This document shows positions 53,172-60,607 of a stretch of 64,000 nucleotides of DNA, piece after piece. The notes under the pieces were generated by a model, which was not told the origin of the DNA, did not search any database, and saw nothing but the letters and a program-made list of their open reading frames with translations. The position numbers and the translations under genes are program-made. Position 1 is the stretch's first letter. The number at the start of each line of letters is the position of its first letter. The stretch is from Paenalcaligenes sp050487225 (GTDB lineage Bacteria > Pseudomonadota > Gammaproteobacteria > Burkholderiales > Burkholderiaceae_B): NCBI RefSeq assembly GCF_050487225.1, contig NZ_JBKQGY010000001.1, forward strand, positions 1,116,001-1,180,000, given 5' to 3'.

Positions 53172-53243
53172 TAAATAGTAAACGAAACCCAACCCTTGAC
53201 CAACCCACAATCCAAAACGGACAAAAAAGCCAAGAGGGAAAAT

Positions 53244-53465
53244 ATGAACAGTTTACCTGTCTCGAATCGCATTGCCATAGCAATGGCTATGCCTTTAATG
53301 ACACCAGCAGCGTTTTCGCATGCTCTTGGCATTGAACTTTCTGTCTTTCAAGCGCAGTGCAACCGTGGCTATTGGCCCACGATTAAGGTTGGTAAGCGTG
53401 TGTTTATCAATGTTGAAGTTGTACGCATCAAAGCTGCGGAGCGCGCAGCAGAGTTTGCATTATGA
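53244..53465 (+). CDS. Small HTH protein, excisionase/early regulator candidate
   Basis: 73 residues from the ATG at 53244, preceded by an AGAGGGA site at good spacing; an ATG 48 bp upstream is less well placed. The order of an HTH (T-P-A-A-F-S-H-A-L-G-I-E-L-S-V-F) and a wing-like Y-W-P-T-I-K-V-G-K-R-V-F-I-N-V resembles MerR/Xis-type DNA-binding domains. It probably controls excision or early transcription. The stop overlaps the next start (ATGA). Confidence 0.75.
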   Translation: MNSLPVSNRIAIAMAMPLMTPAAFSHALGIELSVFQAQCNRGYWPTIKVGKRVFINVEVVRIKAAERAAEFAL

Positions 53466-53662
53466 GAAAGCAATACAGCTCACGCCGAGAACTCATACAC
53501 CGCGTGATCTGTCCACAAACTCTACCAGGGCTTCAAGCCTTCGCCGCAGCCCCCGCAGCGGTGCGAGGAGGTGCGGCGAAGGCTTGGAGTGTCGAAGCGC
53601 TTTACGTACCAGCCTCACGTAAAGTTAGTCTCGCTGAAGCTGTATCGGAGTCCGCAGTATGA
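53462..53662 (+). CDS. Small prophage protein of unknown function
   Basis: 66 residues. It overlaps its neighbours on both sides by ATGA, which supports translation. The middle (L-Q-A-F-A-A-A-P-A-A-V) is encoded by a strong inverted repeat (53531-53589), so the DNA may be conserved for its structure rather than the peptide. No family recognised. Confidence 0.6.
   Translation: MRKQYSSRRELIHRVICPQTLPGLQAFAAAPAAVRGGAAKAWSVEALYVPASRKVSLAEAVSESAV
53531..53589. repeat. Long inverted repeat upstream of rep (candidate plus-strand origin)
   Basis: 18-bp stem with a single G-T wobble: CTTCAAGCCTTCGCCGCA pairs with TGCGGCGAAGGCTTGGAG, around a 23-base loop that itself holds CGCA/TGCG. No T run follows, so it is not a terminator. 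It lies 70 bp before the Rep start. Rolling-circle initiators of this type often nick at such hairpins. Confidence 0.6.
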
Positions 53663-54645
53663 CGACCTCACATGCTTCCCCCCGTCCGGTAATACGGGGG
53701 GAAAGTCTCCCAAAACAACAAGCACGAGTTGACTGGCTCAACGTTACATTTTTGCCCAATGAAATCACTCAAGATCAAGTGATTTTTCAACTATCGGAAA
53801 TTATGCGCCGTCCTGTTTCAGGGCTAGATGAAGGCAAAGGGATCAGGGGTTATGCCAGTTCTGTCGCTTTGTTTGCTCATGTGGGGTCTCGTAAGCAGGC
53901 AATGGGATTTCTTGGCTATGGTGGGGAAGCACAACGTGGCACATGGATGCTCTCAATTTCTGGTGTTGGCTGCGCCCTTATTGATGCTTGGTGCAAGATG
54001 CGTCGCTGGCTGGAATCCCTTAAAGCGAAAATCACACGCTTGGATTTGTGCGTGGATTTCTTGCACGGCGAATATACGGTAGATGATGCAGTGTCATTCT
54101 ATGAGTCAGGCCGTTTCAACTGCTCAGGTCGTCAGCCTTCGACAGACTGTGCCGGTGACTGGCTAAACGGCAAGTCGCGCACTTTATACGTTGGAAAAGC
54201 AAAAAATGGAAAGCTCTTACGAGCGTATGAAAAAGGTCATCAGCTAGGGCATGTAGACAGTCCATGGACACGATATGAAGTGCAGTTTGGAAGCCGTGAT
54301 CGTGTCATTCCCCTAGAGGCCCTGACCGAGAGAGACAAGTATTTCGCTGGAGCATATCCGGTCCTAGCTGACCTGCTTGACAACGAATGTGGAGCCAAGA
54401 AGATTCCCACGACACGTACCGAAGGAGAGGTGACGCTGTCGCATCTACTCACTCATTTGCGCCGCACATACGGCAAGGCAATTGATGCAATGAGTGCAAC
54501 AGAAGGTTTTGAAATCGCAAGCCTCGTCGAGGAAGTTCGAGTATTCGGCATACCTCGACGGGTCAATATCTCCGCACTTGCGAGCGGCCCCAATTGGTCG
54601 GGGGTTTGTGACCTTTCCAAGCAAGAGAGAAAACATGTCAGTTGA
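53659..54645 (+). CDS. Phage replication initiation protein (Rep_trans/RstA-like)
   Basis: 328 residues. V-D-W-L-N-V-T-F (about 24-31), T-R-L-D-L-C-V-D-F (about 125-133) and Y-V-G-K-A-K-N-G-K-L-L-R-A-Y-E-K-G-H are the motifs of the Rep_trans (PF02486) family of rolling-circle initiators, which includes RstA of CTX phage. The protein should nick the double-stranded form to start plus-strand synthesis. The catalytic tyrosine is probably in R-A-Y-E-K. Its end overlaps the next gene by 11 bp. Confidence 0.88.
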   Translation: MTTSHASPRPVIRGESLPKQQARVDWLNVTFLPNEITQDQVIFQLSEIMRRPVSGLDEGKGIRGYASSVALFAHVGSRKQAMGFLGYGGEAQRGTWMLSISGVGCALIDAWCKMRRWLESLKAKITRLDLCVDFLHGEYTVDDAVSFYESGRFNCSGRQPSTDCAGDWLNGKSRTLYVGKAKNGKLLRAYEKGHQLGHVDSPWTRYEVQFGSRDRVIPLEALTERDKYFAGAYPVLADLLDNECGAKKIPTTRTEGEVTLSHLLTHLRRTYGKAIDAMSATEGFEIASLVEEVRVFGIPRRVNISALASGPNWSGVCDLSKQERKHVS

Positions 54646-54946
54646 TCGTAAAGAAGTCTGCGGCTTTGAAATTACTGAAGGCGTAAGCAAGAAAAGCGGC
54701 GCAGCTTACAGCATCGGTACATTACACACTTTAACCAAACTTGCACCGCCTATGGGCGCTGACAACATCGCTAGCGGTTATATGGGCGATCAATATCGTG
54801 TAGACGCCGAGGTATTGCGCCGCATAGCCCATCTACCTACTCCCTTTATTGCGGATGTAGTGACCGAAGATCTGATGCGTTTTGGCAAACGCGAAACCAT
54901 TGTGACTGATGTACGCCCGGTTGAGTCCGCGAAGAAAACAGCTTAA
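54635..54946 (+). CDS. DUF1293 family phage protein, putative ssDNA-binding protein (pV-like)
   Basis: 103 residues from an ATG preceded by AGAGAGA. Starting M-S-V-D-R-K-E-V-C-G-F, with S-K-K-S-G-A-A-Y-S-I-G-T-L-H-T-L and L-A-P-P-M-G-A-D-N-I-A, then F-G-K-R-E: features of DUF1293, which is found right after rep in inoviruses. The position matches gene V of Ff phages, so single-strand DNA binding and control of replication versus packaging is the likely role; this is inferred from place and family. Confidence 0.8.
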   Translation: MSVDRKEVCGFEITEGVSKKSGAAYSIGTLHTLTKLAPPMGADNIASGYMGDQYRVDAEVLRRIAHLPTPFIADVVTEDLMRFGKRETIVTDVRPVESAKKTA

Positions 54947-54960
54947 CCCTCACCCTCCTA

Positions 54961-55203
54961 ATGACACATATCTATATCCAATACTGCGACATTAGCACTG
55001 AAGCTGGATCAGATTGCCCTGTACAGCATCGCCAGAAAATCGCGATTGAACGCGAAATCCTAGAGGCATCAGGCAATCCCATTCCGACACTCAACTCTGC
55101 CGAGCTTGCCCAGGTGTTCAGCCTAGGTTTTTCAGTAGTGTTGCTGTTCTTTCTGTTGGGACGTGGCGTTGGAACAGTATTGAACCTGATCCGCAGGGGT
55201 TAG
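54961..55203 (+). CDS. Small single-pass membrane protein, unknown (phage)
   Basis: 80 residues. The N-terminal half is polar and contains C-D-I-S and D-C-P; a hydrophobic helix (about 50-68, S-L-G-F-S-V-V-L-L-F-F-L-L-G-R-G-V-G) and a short R-R-G end follow. Located before the coat gene, where pVII/pIX-type minor coat proteins of other inoviruses lie. Role uncertain. Confidence 0.72.
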   Translation: MTHIYIQYCDISTEAGSDCPVQHRQKIAIEREILEASGNPIPTLNSAELAQVFSLGFSVVLLFFLLGRGVGTVLNLIRRG

Positions 55204-55214
55204 GTACATCCGAC

Positions 55215-55234
55215 AGGCAGGCGGCTTCCTGCCT
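55215..55234 (+). promoter_or_regulatory. Hairpin before the coat gene
   Basis: AGGCAGG / CCTGCCT with a 6-base loop; no T run. It shares its stem sequence with the terminator behind the coat gene (55517-55539). It may stabilise or process the coat mRNA. Confidence 0.55.
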
Positions 55235-55256
55235 AACTTACGAAAAGGAAATTTAC

Positions 55257-55496
55257 ATGAAAAAGCTGAAACTGAGCTTCAAGCCTGTGACTGCTGCTGT
55301 AGGTGCTACAGCCTTGAGCCTGACATCTGGTGCCGCCATGGCTCAGGAAGCCGGGATTGACCTTACTGCAATTACTGGTGCGTTTAACGCTTCCGACATC
55401 ATCACGGCTGTGATGGCTGTTGCTGCTGTACTGGCAGCTATCTACGCCACCATGACCGCAGCCAAGATGGCGCTGCGCTGGATTCGTGGTGGTTGA
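55257..55496 (+). CDS. Major coat protein precursor (pVIII-like)
   Basis: 79 residues: a signal peptide (about 1-29, ending A-M-A) and a mature protein of about 50 residues beginning Q-E-A-G-I-D. The mature part is an amphipathic helix, a hydrophobic membrane segment (V-M-A-V-A-A-V-L-A-A-I-Y-A) and a basic end (K-M-A-L-R-W-I-R-G-G) that contacts DNA in the virion. This is the classic design of filamentous phage major coat proteins. Strong AGGAAA site; terminator right after it. Confidence 0.92.
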   Translation: MKKLKLSFKPVTAAVGATALSLTSGAAMAQEAGIDLTAITGAFNASDIITAVMAVAAVLAAIYATMTAAKMALRWIRGG

Positions 55497-55516
55497 TCCC
55501 GCCGAATAACGGACCT

Positions 55517-55546
55517 AGGCAGGACTGGCCATCCTGCCTTTTTCTT
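55517..55546 (+). terminator. Terminator after the coat gene
   Basis: AGGCAGGA / TCCTGCCT stem with 7-base loop and a T run. In Ff phages a terminator lies at exactly this point, which allows a high level of coat mRNA. Confidence 0.88.
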
Positions 55547-55559
55547 TAGAGGGAAAACC

Positions 55560-55946
55560 ATGTCAACTGGAAATCTTGTCTATCTGATCTATTTAGCGCT
55601 GTTTGGCTCTTTTGGAATATATGAGCTTATGCGTACCCGTCGCTCCTCAGTCGTTAAGTCTCATGACAAGTACAAAAAACCTTGGCTTTGGAAAGTAACG
55701 GAGTCCTTTTTGTTATGCACCAATGCGGCTTGCATCATTTTATTTATCGTGTGTTTTTTCTGCCTTTTCTTGTATTTCTCATCTCTAAATAACGTCTCCT
55801 ACTCATATGAGCTAATAGCACTCTGTGGTGATGCACTCTTTTTCAGCATGGGCCTTTTTGCTGTAGCTATGGTCTCTGAATTTACATTTATCTCTGCGTT
55901 ACGAGTGTTTTGGATGACATGCCCAAACAGTAAGGATCTGCAATGA
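55560..55946 (+). CDS. Membrane protein of unknown function (phage)
   Basis: 128 residues with three hydrophobic stretches (about 3-20, 50-75 and 92-112). No motif recognised. AT-rich compared with flanks. It lies between the coat and adsorption genes, where inoviruses often carry variable genes. It overlaps the following 25-codon gene by 4 bp (ATGA). Confidence 0.7.
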   Translation: MSTGNLVYLIYLALFGSFGIYELMRTRRSSVVKSHDKYKKPWLWKVTESFLLCTNAACIILFIVCFFCLFLYFSSLNNVSYSYELIALCGDALFFSMGLFAVAMVSEFTFISALRVFWMTCPNSKDLQ

Positions 55947-56020
55947 TCAGTCTCTGGTACTTGATTACATTTTTTTGGGGCATCACCTGCGCTTGGGCCT
56001 TGATCAAGGGGTTAGAGTAA
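55943..56020 (+). CDS. 25-residue single-helix peptide, candidate minor coat protein
   Basis: M-I-S-L-W-Y-L-I-T-F-F-W-G-I-T-C-A-W-A-L-I-K-G-L-E. The start overlaps the previous stop by ATGA and its stop TAA overlaps the ATG of the adsorption gene. An AAGGATC site precedes it. Size, hydrophobicity and place (before the pIII gene) fit the pVII/pIX minor coat proteins (about 32-33 residues in Ff). Too short for standard gene calls. Confidence 0.65.
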   Translation: MISLWYLITFFWGITCAWALIKGLE

Positions 56021-57375
56021 TGAGCCTCTACCGTTTCATGATCGCGTTTTTTGCATGGCTGCTGATTTCCACTCAGCCGGTCTTTGCCCAGGCTCTCCCA
56101 AATCCCATACCAGAGCCGGAACGAGTAACCCGTGCGATATCTGGAACGTTACAGTTGGGGATGCAGCGACGCGGCTTTGCTGCAAATGATCATCGTTTTA
56201 TGAACACGGTAGCTAGAGTCGGCCCCAAGCTATCTAGTGCAGCAATAGGCGGTACTGCGGCAGCGGTAACGCTAGGAGCAGTAACAGCTCCAGCGTGGGC
56301 CACTGTGGCTATTGTTGCTGGTATCGGCACTGTCGTCACTTATGCCGTGAGTCTAGGTATAGATGCTTTGGTCGATTGGTGGTTTCGTGATGATGGCCTA
56401 ATTGACCAATCAAGTGCTGAAAACAGTGCCTACCCATCCCACGCATTCAACGCAGGGGATCGAGTCTGGACATACAAGGATTGGCAAGGTGAGTGGCACT
56501 ATGGCGCAAATGCTGATGCTCTAGCGCGTGAATACCGTTATACCGACATGAAGAGGCTCGGTTATACCGACATTTCTGAGCCGACTTGCTTTGCTGACGG
56601 AACAACAAACTATTGGTGCGGGAACTACAAGGTCTCATTGTCCGGAACAGCTCCGGTAAGTTGTGGTGCTGGCATGCAGGCCATAGGCAGTAACTGTGCA
56701 TCGTTCTCCTACCCTTTGCCTTCCTCGTTTCCTGATATGGATGGTTTGACGGCGCAGCAGGCAATCAGCAACCTAAGCGATGAGGAACTGAATAAACCAT
56801 TGAATCCGGTTTTGGTGGCTGCCTTGGCAAATTTGGCGTGGCAGCAAGCCGCACAAGATCCTGATTATGACGGCTTACCATATCCACAAGCCGACCCAAT
56901 CACAAAAGCAGAAGCATCGACCTGGACACAAGCTAATCCAGAGTTTACACCTACCGTGCGTGATTTCGTAGCTCCTAACCCTACCACCAATTCTGTATCG
57001 AACCCTTGGTCGCTGCCATCCAACCCAATCGCACCTGACTTCAACCCAGCAACACCGAACACAGGAACAACCAATCCAGCCACTGATCAGCCATTGCAAA
57101 ACTTAGGGCCTGATCCTGGCATCGGTGCTCCGACGCTTGAGGCCATCCCTACAGCACAGCAAATAATGCAGCCTATTCTCGATCTGATGTCTGACTTCCG
57201 AGGGTATACGCCATCCCCACATGCTGGAGAATGCCCACGCCCGACTATCGAGCTATACGGCACGCATGTGCTTGATGCGCACTGCATCTTGATCGACGAC
57301 AACAAAGCCATCATCCAAGCCGCCATGCTGCTGGCTTGGGCGCTGATCGCGCTGTTCATCATCCTATCAGCGTGA
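56020..57375 (+). CDS. Adsorption/attachment protein (pIII-like)
   Basis: 451 residues from the ATG at 56020; the longer frame from 55975 is the micro-gene in another frame. Signal peptide about 1-23 (ends V-F-A before Q-A-L-P). The middle region is rich in Pro, Asn and Thr, a linker typical of pIII, and the C-terminus has a membrane helix (A-M-L-L-A-W-A-L-I-A-L-F-I-I-L-S-A). It would cap the virion and bind the host receptor. Sequence between families is unrelated, so the assignment is by architecture and position. Confidence 0.82.
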   Translation: MSLYRFMIAFFAWLLISTQPVFAQALPNPIPEPERVTRAISGTLQLGMQRRGFAANDHRFMNTVARVGPKLSSAAIGGTAAAVTLGAVTAPAWATVAIVAGIGTVVTYAVSLGIDALVDWWFRDDGLIDQSSAENSAYPSHAFNAGDRVWTYKDWQGEWHYGANADALAREYRYTDMKRLGYTDISEPTCFADGTTNYWCGNYKVSLSGTAPVSCGAGMQAIGSNCASFSYPLPSSFPDMDGLTAQQAISNLSDEELNKPLNPVLVAALANLAWQQAAQDPDYDGLPYPQADPITKAEASTWTQANPEFTPTVRDFVAPNPTTNSVSNPWSLPSNPIAPDFNPATPNTGTTNPATDQPLQNLGPDPGIGAPTLEAIPTAQQIMQPILDLMSDFRGYTPSPHAGECPRPTIELYGTHVLDAHCILIDDNKAIIQAAMLLAWALIALFIILSA

Positions 57376-57382
57376 GGTCGCC

Positions 57383-57670
57383 ATGTTTGGAATTCTACTC
57401 TCTGCGCTGAACAGTGTTCTGGCCTGGGTGTTCCGTTCCCTCCTTGTCAAGTTCGTGTTGTTCTTCGCTCTGTACTTCATTACTTCGGAGTTCGTTGGTT
57501 TCATCGTGGCATTGCTGCCAGGAACAGGAGCCGTCGATAGCGCACTGTCTGGCATTAGTACCGCCACTTGGTACTTTCTAGACGTATTCCAAATCCAGAC
57601 TGGTATCGCAATGGTTGTGTCGGCCTACGCCACCCGCTTTGCTATCCGGCGTCTGCCAATCTTAGGATAA
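57383..57670 (+). CDS. DUF2523 family minor coat protein (pVI-like)
   Basis: 95 residues with three hydrophobic helices. DUF2523 proteins lie between the pIII and Zot genes in inoviruses and are taken as pVI counterparts. Starts 7 bp after the adsorption gene. Confidence 0.82.
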   Translation: MFGILLSALNSVLAWVFRSLLVKFVLFFALYFITSEFVGFIVALLPGTGAVDSALSGISTATWYFLDVFQIQTGIAMVVSAYATRFAIRRLPILG

Positions 57671-57675
57671 AAATT

Positions 57676-58728
57676 ATGCCAATAAATGTCTATACCGGCT
57701 TAATGGGGTCGGGCAAAAGCTATGAGTGCGTGTCCTCGGTCATCGTGCCAGCAGTTAAAGCAGGTCGTCGTGTTGTCACGAATGTAGACGGCATCGACAA
57801 TGATGCCATTCGTGCATATTGCCAAGACAAGTACGATATCGCACCAGAACAACTGGGATCGGTTGTGCATTGTAAGAACGAGGACGTAGGCAAAGCCGAC
57901 TTCCTACCTCACGGCGAGAATGTCGATACTTTTTGTCAGCCAGGTGACATCATCTGCATTGATGAGGCATGGCGCTTCTGGGGTACTGACTGCAAGCTCC
58001 TGACTGAACACAAGGTTTTCTTCCGTGAGCATCGTCACTTCGTTCATCCCGATACTAAGGTGTGCTGCGACCTAGTGTTGATGGTGCAGGATATTTCCGA
58101 CCTGCACCGCATCCTCAAGGTTGTGGTGGAGGTCACTTTCAAAACCACCAAGATCAAGACGTTGGGATTGAACAAGACCTACCGCGTCGAAATGTGGGAG
58201 AGCTACAAACTGACGCTGAAAGGCCGTGTAGCTGTAGAGAATAAGCGATATGACCCGCAAATCTTCCCGCTCTACAGCAGCTATACCGGCGGTGCAGGCA
58301 AAGAGCTACAAGTCGATGGTCGCCAAAACATCCTAAAAAACCCCTGGCTTTGGATTAAGGTGTTGTTTTTCTTAGGTTTGGCCACCTTTGGTATCTATAA
58401 TTCGCTTTCCTTTTTCAGCAGTAAGGCCATATCAAAAAAACCAGCAAATTCAATTACTTACACCGATTTCAAGACAAATTCAGCGTTACCAGATTCTGCA
58501 TCAGTAGCACTTCCCCAACCCCGACAAACTGTATCCACTTCTTGGAGGCTAGTCGGAACCATGCAATCAGGCAAAACCGCCTACACAGTCATCCAATCTA
58601 ATGATGGTCGTATGCGACTTGAGCACCCTTCCAATTTCCAAAATAGCGGCTCAACAGCAATTGGGGAGGTTGATGGCGAACGTATCACCTCCTGGAGCGG
58701 TCACAAACCTACATCTAAAGGCAAATAA
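57676..58728 (+). CDS. Zonular occludens toxin-like (pI) assembly ATPase
   Basis: 350 residues from the ATG at 57676. P-loop G-L-M-G-S-G-K-S (8-15), Walker B C-I-D-E-A-W-R-F-W (about 96-104) and one membrane helix (about 220-240, W-I-K-V-L-F-F-L-G-L-A-T-F-G), then a periplasmic tail. This is the inner-membrane motor that packages and extrudes filamentous virions. The zot name comes from cholera phage; no toxin activity is implied. It overlaps nothing but touches the secretin gene. Confidence 0.93.
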   Translation: MPINVYTGLMGSGKSYECVSSVIVPAVKAGRRVVTNVDGIDNDAIRAYCQDKYDIAPEQLGSVVHCKNEDVGKADFLPHGENVDTFCQPGDIICIDEAWRFWGTDCKLLTEHKVFFREHRHFVHPDTKVCCDLVLMVQDISDLHRILKVVVEVTFKTTKIKTLGLNKTYRVEMWESYKLTLKGRVAVENKRYDPQIFPLYSSYTGGAGKELQVDGRQNILKNPWLWIKVLFFLGLATFGIYNSLSFFSSKAISKKPANSITYTDFKTNSALPDSASVALPQPRQTVSTSWRLVGTMQSGKTAYTVIQSNDGRMRLEHPSNFQNSGSTAIGEVDGERITSWSGHKPTSKGK

Positions 58729-59976
58729 ATGAAACTTCGAATCCTAGCTTCTATCTTATCTTTAGCTGTAACAGGAACAGCTCAGGCTAAGCTGGTTAAT
58801 CTCGATTTGCAAGGCGCAAGCATAGCTGAAACAGTACAGCTTATTTACAGGGAATCTACTAATACCCCATATGTACTGGCCCCCGATGTTCTTGAGGATG
58901 AGCGATTAATCTCATTCAGGTACAAGGATAGTCAGGGTAAATTCCCACTTTTCATGCAGTATTTTTTAGATAGCTTGGGCTATACAGTAGAGCGTAAGTC
59001 TGGGGTGGATTTTGTGCGTAAACGTGTCGACGGTGAGCCTCCAATTCAGGCCGAACACATCTACATTTATCAACCACGTTACCGCGAAGTATCTTACCTA
59101 TCTCGTACCCTGACACCTTTATTCAAGGGGTCATTTGTTACAAACCGCACTGTCCGGGCCACACCTGGAGCAAGCCCCAAAAGTGATGTCCCTGTTTCCT
59201 CGGCAGCCTCATTGATTGATCAATCTTCGGACGTATTAGTGTTTGCAGGTGCAGAAGAAGAAATTCAACGTTTGCGTGAACTATTGCCCCAAGTTGATCA
59301 ACGAATTGGAGAAGTAGCAGTACGTGGGCTGGTATATGAAGTGAGCAACACAGACCGTCAAGGGTCAGCCTTTGGACTATTGGCAAACTTACTAGGAGGA
59401 AATGTAGGCATTGGTATAGGTTCTACTGCTACAAACCTAGGTAACTTCATCCAAATCAAAAATACCAGTCTGGATGCTGTTTACTCTGTTCTATCAAGTG
59501 ATAGTCGTTTCAAGGTAGTGTCATCACCCGCCCTTCGTATCCAGTCAGGTTCACAAGGCATTTTCTCGGTTGGTCAGGAGGTCCCTGTACTTGGAGCCCT
59601 ATCGTATCCACAAGGCGCAGGTCAAGCCGTTCAGTCTGTTGAGTACCGGAGTTCCGGCGTGATATTTGATGTCCGACCTGTAGTGAAGGAAAGCATTATT
59701 GATTTAGATATCACACAGCAGCTTTCCAACTTTGTAAAAACAACGACTGGGGTCAATAACTCGCCAACATTAACCAAACGAGAACTAAAGACAAAAGTAG
59801 GTATGGAGGATGGTGATGTCATTGTTTTAGGTGGACTCACTGAAAGCAAAGACTCTAATACCCGTGACGGCCTCAGTTTTCTTCCTAGGTTCCTGCACAC
59901 CACTGGATATGAGCAATCCAGTAGTGAAATTCTTTTAGTGCTTCAGGTGCAGAGAGTACCTGGACCTAACTCATAG
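58729..59976 (+). CDS. Secretin (pIV-like) for phage export
   Basis: 415 residues with signal peptide (about 1-20, ending A-Q-A). N0/N1 domains come first, then the secretin core with V-G-Q-E-V-P-V-L-G (about 285-293), V-E-Y-R-S-S-G-V-I-F-D-V-R-P and the final G-L-T-E-S-K-D. Carrying its own outer-membrane channel makes the phage independent of host secretins. Starts directly after the Zot stop. Confidence 0.93.
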   Translation: MKLRILASILSLAVTGTAQAKLVNLDLQGASIAETVQLIYRESTNTPYVLAPDVLEDERLISFRYKDSQGKFPLFMQYFLDSLGYTVERKSGVDFVRKRVDGEPPIQAEHIYIYQPRYREVSYLSRTLTPLFKGSFVTNRTVRATPGASPKSDVPVSSAASLIDQSSDVLVFAGAEEEIQRLRELLPQVDQRIGEVAVRGLVYEVSNTDRQGSAFGLLANLLGGNVGIGIGSTATNLGNFIQIKNTSLDAVYSVLSSDSRFKVVSSPALRIQSGSQGIFSVGQEVPVLGALSYPQGAGQAVQSVEYRSSGVIFDVRPVVKESIIDLDITQQLSNFVKTTTGVNNSPTLTKRELKTKVGMEDGDVIVLGGLTESKDSNTRDGLSFLPRFLHTTGYEQSSSEILLVLQVQRVPGPNS

Positions 59977-60082
59977 CCCTTGGTCATGACCAAGGTTTTG
60001 ATGCGAGTTGACCATATAAGCTGAAGCAAGGAGAATTGTTCTTAAATTAATTAAACATATTCTGGAACGGCGGCTTTTTGAA

Positions 60083-60367
60083 ATGAAAAAATCACTAATT
60101 TCTGCGTTGTTGTTTTCTGTGACAGTTCTCGCTGGCTGTGGCGAGAGTGAAGTAACACAAACTGTTGACTACTATAAAACTCACGATGTTGAGCGTAAAG
60201 AAATGCTTGAAAAATGCAGAAATGAAATGGGTGCAAAAGCCGCCACATCCAACAACTGCATCAATGCAACCAAAGCCAATACCGCACTTGAAGTTAGTCC
60301 CAGCAGAAACACTTATACTGAACTGGAGGTTCTTAAGCCTTCTGATTTGAGTGACCTAGGAAAATAA
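60083..60367 (+). CDS. EexN-like lipoprotein
   Basis: 94 residues. Lipobox L-A-G-C at about 16-19 with a strong signal. The mature part has the EexN pattern: V-D-Y-Y-K-T-H, then K-E-M-L-E-K-C-R-N, and N-C-I-N-A-T-K-A-N with two cysteines. EexN of IncN plasmids prevents entry of related plasmids (entry exclusion). On a phage it may block superinfection or incoming conjugation. Not tested; family assignment is by pattern recognition. Confidence 0.75.
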   Translation: MKKSLISALLFSVTVLAGCGESEVTQTVDYYKTHDVERKEMLEKCRNEMGAKAATSNNCINATKANTALEVSPSRNTYTELEVLKPSDLSDLGK

Positions 60368-60388
60368 TCAAAAATATACAGGTGATTT

Positions 60389-60568
60389 ATGAGCTCAAAC
60401 CAGATCGAACGTAGAGCTGCTGCTGAGTCTGCCCTGGCCTCAGTACGACTTGAGGGGTTTTCTGTTCCAGAGGACACGTTAGTTGAGTCTGAAAGATATA
60501 TTTCTGGCGAAATTGATTTTCAAGAGTTTATAAATCGACTCTACCAACAAGCCAAAAAAGAGGGTTAA
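60389..60568 (+). CDS. VbhA-like class I Fic antitoxin, orphan
   Basis: 59 residues, too short for standard gene calls. The sequence contains I-E-R-R-A-A-A-E-S-A-L-A and S-V-R-L-E-G at residues 18-23, which is the (S/T)xxxE(G/N) inhibitory motif that blocks Fic AMP-transferases. The rest (R-Y-I-S-G-E-I-D-F-Q-E-F) also fits VbhA. Ribosome-binding site AGGTG precedes the ATG. No Fic domain (H-P-F-x-x-G-N-G-R) is seen in this window. The gene lies 21 bp after the EexN gene on the same strand. Confidence 0.75.
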   Translation: MSSNQIERRAAAESALASVRLEGFSVPEDTLVESERYISGEIDFQEFINRLYQQAKKEG

Positions 60569-60607
60569 TTAGGTTTTTTACAATTTAGCCTGTGCTTTAA
60601 CTTAAAT

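Noticed and set aside
57676..58728. Virulence toxin (Zot)
   Set aside because: The domain is the P-loop assembly ATPase common to filamentous phages, placed between pVI-like and secretin genes. Nothing in the sequence supports toxin activity.
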